From the NCBI GenBank assembly GCA_021156175.1, contig JAJNBL010000001.1, forward strand, positions 62,001-126,000: DNA of 64,000 bases, read 5' to 3'. Under the pieces are notes generated by a model. It was not told the DNA's origin. It saw only the letters and a list, made by a program, of their open reading frames with translations, and ran no database searches. This DNA comes from Rickettsiales bacterium. GTDB lineage: Bacteria > Pseudomonadota > Alphaproteobacteria > Rickettsiales > JAJNBL01. Every line of letters starts with the position of its first letter. The first letter of the stretch is position 1. Made by a program: the position numbers and the translations under genes. Shown piece by piece: positions 37,449 to 48,902 of this stretch.

Positions 37449-38672
37449 ATGCTCTCTACCATTACGCTCCTTGCACTGATATTCCTTGGAGTAGCGACAT
37501 TCCGCACAGGAAAGCAACGCGTCCTGCGTTTAGCACAGGGGAAAACTTCTGCATTACACTCCCTTCCCTCGTATTATGGCAGTTGCACGGCTTTATGGAG
37601 TATTGCTCCTGCTGTTGCACTTTATGTAATCTGGGCTGCTTCTCCACTTTCAAACGATGCAACCGCGCGCTCTTATGCACTTCTAACACCCGCACTCCTG
37701 GTGCTTATCACAATCGGCTACAGCTTTGCAAAAAAACGCTTAACCCCCTCCTTTCGCGCGAGAAATCATATTGAATCGCTGACACTCGGAGCGCTGTTTG
37801 TGGCCTCTGCCATCTCCGTTACCATCACATTGTTGATCATTGCATCCGTCTTGTTCGAATCGATACGCTTCTTTAATGTCGTACCTATAACCGACTTCCT
37901 CTTTGGAACCCATTGGAGCCCGCAAACGGCAGGACAAAGTACCGATAGCAGTATTGCCGCAAGCTTCGGCGCAGTTCCTGTATTTTTAGGAACATTGCTC
38001 ATCACCTTTATTGCGATGTGCGTAGCAACTCCGCTAGGCTTGCTTTCAGCGATTTATCTTTCGGAATATGCCAAACCTCGCTTGCGTGCCGTCGCAAAAC
38101 CCGTGCTTGAAATTTTGGCGGGTGTTCCAACCGTGGTATATGGCTATTTCGCCGCAATTACCCTTGCGCCGCTGGTGCGCGATATGGGAATCGGGTTGAA
38201 TCTGAATATTTCCACCGAAAGCGCACTTGTTGCCGGAATGGTCATTGGAGTGATGATTATCCCATTCATCCTTTCCCTCTCTGATGACGTCATGAACGCA
38301 GTACCGGTCAGCCTTCGTGATGCTTCCTATGCACTGGGTGCTACCAAAGCAGAAACGGTAATCCGGGTAATTGTCCCTTCCGCCCTTCCTGGAATTATGG
38401 GCGCAGTATTGCTTGCTATGTCTCGTGCGATTGGGGAGACAATGATCGTCGTGATGGCCGCAGGACTGGCCGCAAAGCTGACAATCAATCCTCTGGACTC
38501 CGTCACCACCGTTACCGCACAAATCGTGACACTTCTCGTTGGAGACCAAGAATTCAACAGCCCGCGCACTCTCTCTGCTTTTGCGCTTGGCCTCACCTTA
38601 TTTGTGGTGACCTTGATACTTAACGTCATTTCCCTTCTGATCGTAAAAAAATACCGGGAGCAGTACGAATAA
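37449..38672 (+). CDS. pstC: Phosphate ABC transporter permease PstC
   Basis: Inner-membrane permease of the high-affinity phosphate importer, 407 residues, longer than the roughly 320 of E. coli PstC because of an extra N-terminal membrane domain (two or three helices before residue 115). The core has SIAASFGAVPVFLGTLLITF, the EAA-type coupling loop around SLRDASYALGATKAETVIRVIVP (shown in part), and the C-terminal ALGLTLFVVTLILNVISLLI. Its stop overlaps the pstA start (TAATG). No pstS precedes it. Confidence 0.93.
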   Translation: MLSTITLLALIFLGVATFRTGKQRVLRLAQGKTSALHSLPSYYGSCTALWSIAPAVALYVIWAASPLSNDATARSYALLTPALLVLITIGYSFAKKRLTPSFRARNHIESLTLGALFVASAISVTITLLIIASVLFESIRFFNVVPITDFLFGTHWSPQTAGQSTDSSIAASFGAVPVFLGTLLITFIAMCVATPLGLLSAIYLSEYAKPRLRAVAKPVLEILAGVPTVVYGYFAAITLAPLVRDMGIGLNLNISTESALVAGMVIGVMIIPFILSLSDDVMNAVPVSLRDASYALGATKAETVIRVIVPSALPGIMGAVLLAMSRAIGETMIVVMAAGLAAKLTINPLDSVTTVTAQIVTLLVGDQEFNSPRTLSAFALGLTLFVVTLILNVISLLIVKKYREQYE

Positions 38673-39979
38673 TGCTACCTACACAGCCTTCTCAAACTCT
38701 AACGCTTGCTGTCCCCGAAGCCATCGCCCGTCGGGTAAAACGTCGTCACGCGGCCAATCGCCGCTTTAGGCTTTACGGCATGATTGCAGTGGGGATATCG
38801 ATTGCATTTCTATTCTTCCTGCTTTCTAACATCATCACAAACGGCTATACCGCTTTTTTCCAAACACAAATCCGCGTACCTGTCACTCTCGATGCAAACG
38901 CGATTGACCCAGAAGGAACACGCAGCGCAGAAGCGCTCGCGAGCGCCAATTATGATAAGCTCATCCAAGACGGATTAAAACAACTTTTCCCCACCGTAGA
39001 AGGCCGCATGAACCTTCGTCTGCTTTATACATTACCGAGTAAAGGTGCAGGCTATGCACTACAAAAAACCGTAACCGGAAATCCCTCGTTAGTTGGTACA
39101 ACACAAGATCTTTGGATCGTCGCCTCTTCAGATATCGACATGTTCAGGAAAGGTCGTATCAGTGCCGACACGGATGAATCGTTGCGCAAAGTTAAAGACA
39201 TTCAAATTGCTTGGATTAAAGAACTCGAAACGCAAGAACGCATACGTTTCAACTTCAACACCACTTTTTTTGTATCTGCAGATTCACGAAGCCCCGAACT
39301 CGCCGGAGTCTGGGGAAGTGTGGCGGGCTCATTCTTCACCGTTATTATCTGCATTGCCGCAGCATTACCGCTTGCCGTCATGACTGCAGTATACTTAGAA
39401 GAATTTGCACCAAAAAACCGATTCACGGATTTAATCGAAGTAAACATCAATAACCTTGCCGCAGTGCCTTCCATCGTGTTTGGACTGCTCGGCCTTGCAA
39501 TTTTCCTTGGCGTATTTGGCATGCCACGCTCTTCCGCAGCTGTTGGAGGTGTCACGCTATCGCTCATGGTACTTCCAACCATTGTGATTACCACGCGTAA
39601 TGCGTTAAAGGCCGTTCCTCCTTCAATCCGCGATGGCGCAGCGGCACTGGGGGCTTCACCGATGCAAGTGTTGCTCCACCACACCCTACCACTCGCAATG
39701 CCAGGAATCATGACCGGAACAATCTTGGGTATTTCGCGCGCACTGGGCGAGACTGCGCCACTCTTGATGATCGGAATGGTGGCCTTTATCTCAAATGTAC
39801 CAACCGGTTTCCTAACCCCTGCAACAACCATTCCGGTGCAAATTTTCTTATGGGCAGACAGTCCGGAGCTTGGGTTTGTTGAGCGCACGTCTGCCGCAAT
39901 CTTGATTCTACTTGCCTTCCTTATTACCGCAAATGGCTTTGCGATCTATTTGCGGAAAAAATACGAGACACGGTGGTAA
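38672..39979 (+). CDS. pstA: Phosphate ABC transporter permease PstA
   Basis: Second permease subunit, 435 residues. An alphaproteobacterial N-terminal extension (resembling DUF3333; one helix at FRLYGMIAVGISIAFLFFLL, then about 170 periplasmic residues) precedes the transporter core. The core has AGVWGSVAGSFFTVIICIAA, NINNLAAVPSIVFGLLGLAI, the EAA loop SIRDGAAALGASPMQVLLHH, and ISRALGETAPLLMIG. It is translationally coupled to pstC and six bases from pstB. Confidence 0.93.
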   Translation: MLPTQPSQTLTLAVPEAIARRVKRRHAANRRFRLYGMIAVGISIAFLFFLLSNIITNGYTAFFQTQIRVPVTLDANAIDPEGTRSAEALASANYDKLIQDGLKQLFPTVEGRMNLRLLYTLPSKGAGYALQKTVTGNPSLVGTTQDLWIVASSDIDMFRKGRISADTDESLRKVKDIQIAWIKELETQERIRFNFNTTFFVSADSRSPELAGVWGSVAGSFFTVIICIAAALPLAVMTAVYLEEFAPKNRFTDLIEVNINNLAAVPSIVFGLLGLAIFLGVFGMPRSSAAVGGVTLSLMVLPTIVITTRNALKAVPPSIRDGAAALGASPMQVLLHHTLPLAMPGIMTGTILGISRALGETAPLLMIGMVAFISNVPTGFLTPATTIPVQIFLWADSPELGFVERTSAAILILLAFLITANGFAIYLRKKYETRW

Positions 39980-39985
39980 GCCCCG

Positions 39986-40861
39986 ATGAAAGCGATAAAG
40001 CTTGATACACCCCCGCCTTTTGAGATACAACAGAAGCGCGTAATGATGGAGAAAACCGTGATAACGACCACAGTGGTACGAAAAGAACAGCCAGAAACAT
40101 CCCCCTCTATTCGGATGGCGTGTTCTGACGTCAAAGTTTTCTACGGCGAAAAACAAGCGCTGTTTGGGATTAATCTCGACATCCCCGCAAACCAAGTCAC
40201 TTCGCTTATTGGCCCTTCCGGCTGCGGAAAATCGACCTTCTTGCGTTGCTTAAACCGGATGAATGACACGATCCCCGGATGCCGTATCGAAGGAAAAGTC
40301 CTGCTCGATGGCGTCAATATTTATGACCCCCTGCTGGATGTCGTATTGCTTCGCGCGCGAGTGGGCATGGTGTTCCAAAAACCAAATCCATTCCCGAAAT
40401 CCATTTACGATAACATTGCCTACGGGCTTCGCATTCACGGACTTACCTCCAGCAAAAGCGAAATGGATGGGATTGTTGAGGATAGCCTTAAGAAAGCCGG
40501 ATTGTTTGAAGAAGTCAAAGACCGTCTCCATGATAAAGCAACCGGCCTCTCCGGTGGTCAGCAGCAGCGTTTATGCATTGCACGCGCTATTGCGGTCAAT
40601 CCCGGCGTAATCCTCATGGATGAGCCTTGCTCTGCGCTTGATCCTCTTGCGACGGCACGGATCGAAGAACTTATTGAGAAACTGTCGGAAAATTTCACGA
40701 TCGTGATCGTCACCCACTCCATGCAACAAGCCGCACGCGTATCGAATTACACCGCCTTCTTCCACATGGGACATGTGATCGAGCAAGGCCTGACCGAACA
40801 GATCTTTACGAACCCAAAACTGCAACAAACACAAGATTATATCACCGGACGATTTGGTTAA
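39986..40861 (+). CDS. pstB: Phosphate ABC transporter ATP-binding protein PstB
   Basis: ATPase subunit of the phosphate importer, 291 residues as called; about 40 N-terminal residues before the ABC domain are variable and the true start may be further in (ATGs at 40043 or 40046). Walker A is [19 protein letters not shown], the Q-loop [19 protein letters not shown], signature [14 protein letters not shown], Walker [14 protein letters not shown], and switch histidine [30 protein letters not shown] begins the domain. phoB follows by 17 bases; phoU, normally next, is absent. Confidence 0.95.
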   Translation: MKAIKLDTPPPFEIQQKRVMMEKTVITTTVVRKEQPETSPSIRMACSDVKVFYGEKQALFGINLDIPANQVTSLIGPSGCGKSTFLRCLNRMNDTIPGCRIEGKVLLDGVNIYDPLLDVVLLRARVGMVFQKPNPFPKSIYDNIAYGLRIHGLTSSKSEMDGIVEDSLKKAGLFEEVKDRLHDKATGLSGGQQQRLCIARAIAVNPGVILMDEPCSALDPLATARIEELIEKLSENFTIVIVTHSMQQAARVSNYTAFFHMGHVIEQGLTEQIFTNPKLQQTQDYITGRFG

Positions 40862-40878
40862 TCCTAAAAGGTATTCGC

Positions 40879-41616
40879 GTGACACAAAAAAGCGCTTACA
40901 CAAAACGCGAACTCCAACCCTCTGTCCTCATTGTTGAAGATGAAAGCGCCATCGTCACAATGCTGACTTACAATCTCGAGAAAGAAGGCTTCCGCGTACG
41001 CTCGACCGATAACGGTGAAGAAGCCCTGATTCTGGTCGATGAAAGCAAGCCGGATATTATCCTGCTCGATTGGATGTTACCTTCGATGTCAGGTATTGAA
41101 ATCTGCCGCACGCTTCGCCGCAAGCCGGAAACTACGAATATTCCGATTATTATGCTCTCTGCCAGAGGCGAGGAAACTGACCGCATCGAAGGGTTAGAAC
41201 GCGGTGCAGATGATTATCTCGTGAAGCCTTTTTCGCCGAAAGAACTGATATCCCGCATCCGCGCAGTTTTCCGTCGTATTCGCCCGGCCTTTACCCAAGA
41301 ACAGCTTACATTTGACGGCCTGGTGATGGATCTGACAACCAAACGCATCACTCGGCACAACACGGTCATCCATATGGGCCCAACAGAATTCCGTATTCTT
41401 CAATGCCTGATGGAACACCCTTCCCGGGTACTCTCGCGTGACCAGTTGATACGTAAAGTCTGGGGATTCGATACGGATGTCGAGCCACGTACGGTGGATG
41501 TCCACATCAACCGCCTACGAAAGGCGCTGGATTATGATGGGAACCAGCATGATGTGATTAAAACCGTCCGATCCGCTGGCTATTGCCTGAGACTCGCCGA
41601 AGAGGAAGAAGAATAG
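40879..41616 (+). CDS. phoB: PhoB-family response regulator
   Basis: OmpR/PhoB-type transcription factor of 245 residues starting at GTG with AAAAGG upstream. The receiver domain has the acidic pair VEDE, the phosphoacceptor in PDIILLDWMLPSMSG, and LVKPFSPKEL; the winged-helix domain shows HMGPTEFRILQCLMEHPSRV and RTVDVHINRLRKAL. Its place directly after pstB supports a phosphate-response role. The sensor kinase PhoR and PhoU are not next to it. Confidence 0.92.
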   Translation: MTQKSAYTKRELQPSVLIVEDESAIVTMLTYNLEKEGFRVRSTDNGEEALILVDESKPDIILLDWMLPSMSGIEICRTLRRKPETTNIPIIMLSARGEETDRIEGLERGADDYLVKPFSPKELISRIRAVFRRIRPAFTQEQLTFDGLVMDLTTKRITRHNTVIHMGPTEFRILQCLMEHPSRVLSRDQLIRKVWGFDTDVEPRTVDVHINRLRKALDYDGNQHDVIKTVRSAGYCLRLAEEEEE

Positions 41617-41618
41617 CC

Positions 41619-42275
41619 TCAACGATCAAACGCTCGGGAAAATTCCTCTTTCAGCACCGCATCCACTTCTTCTAAGGAAACATCAACCCCGAGCGCCTTT
41701 AGGGAGGTCACCCCATAACCTTGTATTCCGCAAGGAACAATACCCCCAAAATGCGAAAGATCGGGATGCACATTGAGCGCAACACCATGAAATGTAACCC
41801 ACTTACGCACCCGGATACCAATCGCGGCGATCTTCTCTTCCTTCCCATTGGCATGCTTTACCCATATTCCGACTCGCCCCTGCCGACGCTCTCCATCGAC
41901 CCCAAAACGCTTCAGGACCATAATAATCCAGCCCTCAAGGTTTCGGACATATTCCCGCAAATCCGGCTCCTCACCTTTGGCCGCAGCTCGCTCAAGGAGA
42001 TTTAACATCACATAAGCAATCCGCATCCCCGGCCCATGATAGGTATATTCCCCTCCCCGACCAGTTTTATAAACAGGAAACCGCTTAGGATCCAATAAAT
42101 CCGCCTCTTTAGCACTGGTTCCACCCGTATAAAGTGAAGGATGCTCAAGCAGCCAAACACACTCTGGATCCCGTTTTTCAAAGATCCTATGGGCGCGCTC
42201 CTCCATGAAGGCGAGGGCCTCTTCGTAATCAATAAGATCAGGACTTATCTTCCATTCGGGAAATTCTAGGGTCAT
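41619..42275 (-). CDS. lipB: Octanoyl-[acyl-carrier-protein]-protein N-octanoyltransferase
   Basis: LipB, 218 residues, moves the octanoyl group from ACP to lipoyl domains of 2-oxoacid dehydrogenases, the first step of lipoate synthesis. Signatures are [60 protein letters not shown] (lysine before and His in FHG) and [17 protein letters not shown] (active cysteine). It is convergent with phoB two bases away. lipA is not in the window. Confidence 0.94.
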   Translation of the reverse strand: MTLEFPEWKISPDLIDYEEALAFMEERAHRIFEKRDPECVWLLEHPSLYTGGTSAKEADLLDPKRFPVYKTGRGGEYTYHGPGMRIAYVMLNLLERAAAKGEEPDLREYVRNLEGWIIMVLKRFGVDGERRQGRVGIWVKHANGKEEKIAAIGIRVRKWVTFHGVALNVHPDLSHFGGIVPCGIQGYGVTSLKALGVDVSLEEVDAVLKEEFSRAFDR

Positions 42276-42309
42276 ATCTACACTTTCTGCTTGCTAATAG
42301 GACGCGAGG

Positions 42310-42337
42310 TTGCTAATAATCCCAACACTCTTATCGT
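42310..42337 (+). promoter_or_regulatory. Candidate promoter for tRNA-Leu
   Basis: TTGCTA (42310-42315), 16 bases, TATCGT (42332-42337), about 31 bases upstream of the tRNA 5' end. The -10 match is partial. Confidence 0.3.
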
Positions 42338-42368
42338 AATTTGTTGCTTTTCACAAGCGCAAGTCCGT

Positions 42369-42456
42369 GCGATCGTGGCGGAATTGGTATACGCGCAACG
42401 TTGAGGTCGTTGTGCCCGATAAGGGCGTGGAAGTTCAAGTCTTCTCGATCGCACCA
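42369..42456 (+). tRNA. tRNA-Leu (GAG anticodon)
   Basis: An 88-nt class II tRNA including an encoded CCA. The acceptor stem pairs GCGATCG (42369-42375) with CGATCGC (42446-42452). The anticodon stem CAACG/CGTTG encloses the loop TTGAGGT with anticodon GAG, reading CUC and CUU. A long variable arm (TGCCCGATAAGGGCG) and a T-arm with GTTCAAGTC follow. The structure supports a functional gene. Confidence 0.95.
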
Positions 42457-42547
42457 TTCACTTTATACTTCTGGCAAAGCCAGCATAGGCGGGCAAGACT
42501 ACGTAAAGCCCTTGAACCCATAACACCGCTTAAGTGAAGGGGGAAAT

Positions 42548-43948
42548 ATGCCAGAGATGGACCCAGCCCACGAAGAAAGCCATACCTCCCCAGGCGATAC
42601 CGACACCTCCTATGGTCTCGATAAGACTGATACGCAGGAAATCATCGCAACACTGGATGCAATAGACCTTGCACGTTTTCGCAGTCTCGTTGCGGATCTC
42701 CATAGCGCCGATATGGCGGATTTGATTTACGTACTAAATTATGACCAACGCCGCACCCTGGTGGATTTTATCAGGGAACGTTTTGATCCCGCACTGCTGG
42801 TTGATCTGGACGACGGAGTGCGCGAGGAAATCATCACTTTACTTGGCGTTGTCCAAAGTGCCGAAGCCATCAGCAAATTAGAGCTTTCCGATGCCCTTCA
42901 GGTTATCGAAGATCTTGACGAAGAAATGCAACAGTCAATACTTCAGGCGCTTCCTGAAGATTACCGCGAGCGCCTTAAAGAAGGCCTTTCCCATCCGGAG
43001 GACAGCGCCGGCCGAATTACCAACCAAAATATTGTTTCCGTTCCGGAATTTTGGACTGTAGGTCAAACCATTGATTACCTTAGAACGGCCCAAAACTTAC
43101 CAGATGATTTCTTCCAGATTTATGTGGTTGACCCTAAATATTGTCCGGTAGGAGGCGTATCTGTCAGTCGCGTGGTGCGTAGTACACGAGATATCGTGAT
43201 TCGCGATATTATGAATACCGACCTTAAGCTCATTAATCCTGACATGGACCAGGAAGAGGTGGCATTCGTATTCCGGCAATACGGACTAACTTCTGCACCT
43301 GTAATTAATGAAGATGGAAGGCTAGTCGGTGTAATTTCCATGGGTGATATCGTGGAAGTTATCGATGAAGAAGCCGAAGAAGATATCATGCACTTGGGGG
43401 GGGTGAGCGAAATTAATCTGCACGCCAACCTACTTGAAACTGCAAAAAGCCGTTTTCCGTGGCTTATGGTAAATTTGCTTACTGCATTGCTTGCCTCATC
43501 AGTGATTGCATTTTTTCAAGGAGAAATACAAAAATTTGTCGCACTTGCGGTATTAATGCCGATTGTCGCCTCAATGGGAGGCAATGCAGGCATTCAAAGC
43601 CTAACGGTTGCGGTTCGCGCCCTTGCCACAAAAGACTTAACAACTACCAACGCATTCCGCGTGATTATAAAAGAAACGCTCTCTGGTGGTGTGAATGGAG
43701 TTCTCCTTGCGATTGTGACTGGCGGAATCGCTTATCTGCGATATGAGGACATGGTTTTAGGCCTCGTCATCGGTGGAGCCATTATTATGACGTTACTTCT
43801 CGCAGGCTTCGCAGGAATCGCAATTCCCCTAATACTCGTGCGGTTTGGCGCCGACCCTGCCATTGCGTCAGGAATTTTCTTAACTGCTGTCACGGATGTG
43901 GTAGCATTTGCAACATTCCTTGGGTTTGCTGCAATTTTCTTGATATAA
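42548..43948 (+). CDS. mgtE: Magnesium transporter MgtE
   Basis: Mg2+ channel/transporter of 466 residues. Domain order fits MgtE: N-terminal alpha-helical domain (to about residue 145), two CBS domains (145-275, with VRDIMNTDLKLI-like IRDIMNTDLKLI and VISMGDIVEVIDEEAEEDI), then five transmembrane helices with the pore segment MPIVASMGGNAGIQSLTVAV. AAGGGGG lies just before the ATG. Cytosolic Mg2+ closes such channels by binding the N and CBS domains. The stop codon abuts the ccmC start. Confidence 0.94.
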   Translation: MPEMDPAHEESHTSPGDTDTSYGLDKTDTQEIIATLDAIDLARFRSLVADLHSADMADLIYVLNYDQRRTLVDFIRERFDPALLVDLDDGVREEIITLLGVVQSAEAISKLELSDALQVIEDLDEEMQQSILQALPEDYRERLKEGLSHPEDSAGRITNQNIVSVPEFWTVGQTIDYLRTAQNLPDDFFQIYVVDPKYCPVGGVSVSRVVRSTRDIVIRDIMNTDLKLINPDMDQEEVAFVFRQYGLTSAPVINEDGRLVGVISMGDIVEVIDEEAEEDIMHLGGVSEINLHANLLETAKSRFPWLMVNLLTALLASSVIAFFQGEIQKFVALAVLMPIVASMGGNAGIQSLTVAVRALATKDLTTTNAFRVIIKETLSGGVNGVLLAIVTGGIAYLRYEDMVLGLVIGGAIIMTLLLAGFAGIAIPLILVRFGADPAIASGIFLTAVTDVVAFATFLGFAAIFLI

Positions 43949-44677
43949 ATGTTGTTATTTATGCATCACCTTCTCACACCACGACGGTTCGCAAGTTTCT
44001 CGAAGGTCGCACTGCCTGTGCTTATCCCCATTACATTGCTGTGCTTAATTGCAGGTCTTTATACAGGCCTTCTCACCTCACCTGCGGATTACCAACAAGG
44101 TGATACCGTACGGATCATGTATGTGCATGTTCCTGCCGCCTGGATGGCACTCGGAATTTATACTTCCATTGCACTAGCAGGTGTGTCGCTGCTTGTATGG
44201 AAAAATCCATTATCCGGCATCATCGCTCAACAAGCCGCTCCGATTGGCGCTATGTTTGCATTGCTTTGCCTAATCACCGGCAGCATCTGGGGAAAGCTCA
44301 CCTGGGGCACATGGTGGGTATGGGATGCACGGCTCACCTCCATGCTTATACTGTTTTTCTTTTATATCGGTCTTATTGCACTTGAGAATGCCTATGACGA
44401 TAAAGAGCGGAGCGCAAAAGCAACGGCGATTCTTTCCTTGGTCGGTGTAATTAACATACCGATCATCAAATTTTCGGTCGAATGGTGGAATACATTGCAC
44501 CAGCCTGCAAGCATTTTACGCAAGGGAGGCATTGCGGTTGATAGTTCGATGCTTACCCCGCTTTTATTGATGGCCGGAGCTTATATAGGATACTTTCTGA
44601 TCCTGTTGATGCTGAAGGTAAACACGGAATTGGCGCAAAAGAAAGCTAACCGCCAAAATCCGACATCACATTTTTAA
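43949..44677 (+). CDS. ccmC: Heme exporter protein CcmC
   Basis: Membrane component of system I cytochrome c maturation that loads heme onto CcmE. It has 242 residues and six helices, with periplasmic His in VRIMYVHVPAAWMALGIY and the tryptophan-rich motif TWGTWWVWDARLTSMLILFF, and the second His in VEWWNTLHQPAS. The first ATG (43949) touches the mgtE stop; an ATG at 43961 is an alternative. Other ccm genes are absent from the window, so the ccm cluster is scattered, as in several Rickettsiales. Confidence 0.94.
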   Translation: MLLFMHHLLTPRRFASFSKVALPVLIPITLLCLIAGLYTGLLTSPADYQQGDTVRIMYVHVPAAWMALGIYTSIALAGVSLLVWKNPLSGIIAQQAAPIGAMFALLCLITGSIWGKLTWGTWWVWDARLTSMLILFFFYIGLIALENAYDDKERSAKATAILSLVGVINIPIIKFSVEWWNTLHQPASILRKGGIAVDSSMLTPLLLMAGAYIGYFLILLMLKVNTELAQKKANRQNPTSHF

Positions 44678-44686
44678 TAAAAAACC

Positions 44687-44713
44687 TTTACTTGAGAAAA
44701 AAAGCACTATACT
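44687..44713 (+). promoter_or_regulatory. Candidate promoter for fdxA
   Basis: TATACT at 44708-44713 with TTTACT 15 bases upstream (44687-44692), about 73 bases before the fdxA ATG. The spacing is short, so the -35 assignment is uncertain. Confidence 0.35.
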
Positions 44714-44785
44714 AAAAAAAACATGCGCTGCGGAAAATTGGCCGAAGCGCTTGGAGAATGTAATACCGTAAAAAGGACTATCATC

Positions 44786-45121
44786 ATGGCTTATGTTGTT
44801 ACCGAAGCATGTATCAAATGTAAATATACCGACTGCGTAGAAGTATGCCCGGTTGATTGCTTTTATGAAGGTGAGAACATGCTCGTGATTAATCCCGATG
44901 AATGCATCGATTGCGGCGTATGCGAGCCGGAGTGCCCAGCAGAAGCGATCCAACCTGAATCAGAAGATAACATCAAATGGCTGGAGCTAAACCGCGAATA
45001 TTCCGCGAAATGGCCAAACATCAGCACGAAAAAAGATCCCGCACCGGATGCCGATAGCTGGAAAGGTGTGGAAGATAAATACGACGAGCACTTTAATGAA
45101 GCCCCAGGCGAAGGCGAATAA
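44786..45121 (+). CDS. fdxA: Ferredoxin FdxA (7Fe type)
   Basis: Small electron carrier of 111 residues. Two cluster-binding sets are visible: [18 protein letters not shown] and [16 protein letters not shown], the arrangement of [3Fe-4S][4Fe-4S] ferredoxins, followed by an acidic C-terminal extension ([15 protein letters not shown]). The start [10 protein letters not shown] at 44786 has AAAGGA 8 bases upstream; the longer frame from 44723 includes promoter-proximal sequence. A terminator follows, making it a single-gene unit. Confidence 0.94.
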   Translation: MAYVVTEACIKCKYTDCVEVCPVDCFYEGENMLVINPDECIDCGVCEPECPAEAIQPESEDNIKWLELNREYSAKWPNISTKKDPAPDADSWKGVEDKYDEHFNEAPGEGE

Positions 45122-45145
45122 TCTGATCGACGAATTCAAATAAAC

Positions 45146-45175
45146 AAAAAAGGGCGCCATTTGGTGCCTTTTTTT
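45146..45175. terminator. Intrinsic terminator after fdxA
   Basis: AAAAAAG-GGCGCCA pairs with TGGTGCC-TTTTTTT around a two-base loop, with one G-U pair in the stem and a U-run on the plus strand; the A-run on the other side could also serve transcripts from the right. Confidence 0.88.
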
Positions 45176-45189
45176 GTATTCCCGTGAAT

Positions 45190-45250
45190 GTCATTCCAGA
45201 AGCCGAGATTCAAATTTTTAGCACTGGATTTCCGCCTGCACGGGAATGAC
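45190..45250. repeat. Small palindromic intergenic repeat (GTCATTCC ends)
   Basis: A 61-bp element with 8-bp terminal inverted repeats: GTCATTCC (45190-45197) and GGAATGAC (45243-45250), the latter within TGCACGGGAATGAC. GTCATTCC...GGAATGAC units are a familiar kind of dispersed repeat in bacterial intergenic regions. It sits between the fdxA terminator and the end of guaB. Confidence 0.5.
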
Positions 45251-45277
45251 TACCTCTTCTAGTCGTCCTATCTCTTA

Positions 45278-48111
<2,834 letters not shown>

Positions 48112-48215
48112 GAGGTTTTTGCATCCTGTTAACGTTCAACTCCCTCTTTCATAAACCGCTTTCACGTCAGTATCTATCGAAAAATATTTCTTTTGGGCGA
48201 AACTCTGCGTAAGAT

Positions 48216-48902
48216 ATGCCCATGCGTTATTATTTTGTTGCTGCGCTTGCTATAGTGGCGCTTGTGTCTCTCCTGTTTTTACTGTTCCCGCAAAGCTTGC
48301 AACCGGGCAATACTGGCCCGCGCTTTGTCTACTTAACCCTCATTGCTGCTGTCATGGCAGGTGGTTATCTCGCCTCCCACCGCTTCCAATGGAAACAAGG
48401 GGTGCAGTATCTCTTCACCTGGATTGGCGTGTTTGTATTGCTTATTTTAGGCTACAGCTTCCGGCATGATTTCGAGAGATTAGGCAGCAGACTCAAAGGC
48501 GAACTACTTCCTCAAGCAGCATCAGTCAATGGATCGGGAGAAATTATAATCCGTCTTTCGAATGACAGGCATTACCGGCTGGATGCGGAAATTAACGGCG
48601 TAGCCGTACGCTTTCTCGTTGATACCGGCGCAAGTGACCTCATCTTGACCAAAGAAGATGCAACACGTGTAGGACTTACACCGGAAAAGCTGCACTATGA
48701 CCGCATTTATCAAACCGCCAATGGTCAAACCGAAGGCGCATCCGTCGTACTCGGATCGGTCAAGATTGGCCCACTGGTGCTGGAGGATATTCCCGCTTCC
48801 GTGAATCGAGGGGATAGTAACGCATCCCTACTTGGAATGCGTTTCCTTGAAAATTTCCGTGCCTTTAGGATCGAGGACGATACCTTGGTCCTTACGCCTT
48901 AA
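48216..48902 (+). CDS. TIGR02281-type retropepsin-like aspartic protease
   Basis: A 228-residue membrane-anchored protease. Three hydrophobic helices fill the first 85 residues, then a single retropepsin domain with the catalytic motif AVRFLVDTGASDLILT (DTGAS) near residue 136, the flap region, and LLGMRFLENFRAFRIEDDTL near the end. Clan AA proteases of this size act as homodimers. The type is widespread in alphaproteobacteria (relatives include a Caulobacter-type predicted protease); substrates are not known. It is convergent with the receiver-domain gene, the stops overlapping. Confidence 0.85.
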   Translation: MPMRYYFVAALAIVALVSLLFLLFPQSLQPGNTGPRFVYLTLIAAVMAGGYLASHRFQWKQGVQYLFTWIGVFVLLILGYSFRHDFERLGSRLKGELLPQAASVNGSGEIIIRLSNDRHYRLDAEINGVAVRFLVDTGASDLILTKEDATRVGLTPEKLHYDRIYQTANGQTEGASVVLGSVKIGPLVLEDIPASVNRGDSNASLLGMRFLENFRAFRIEDDTLVLTP

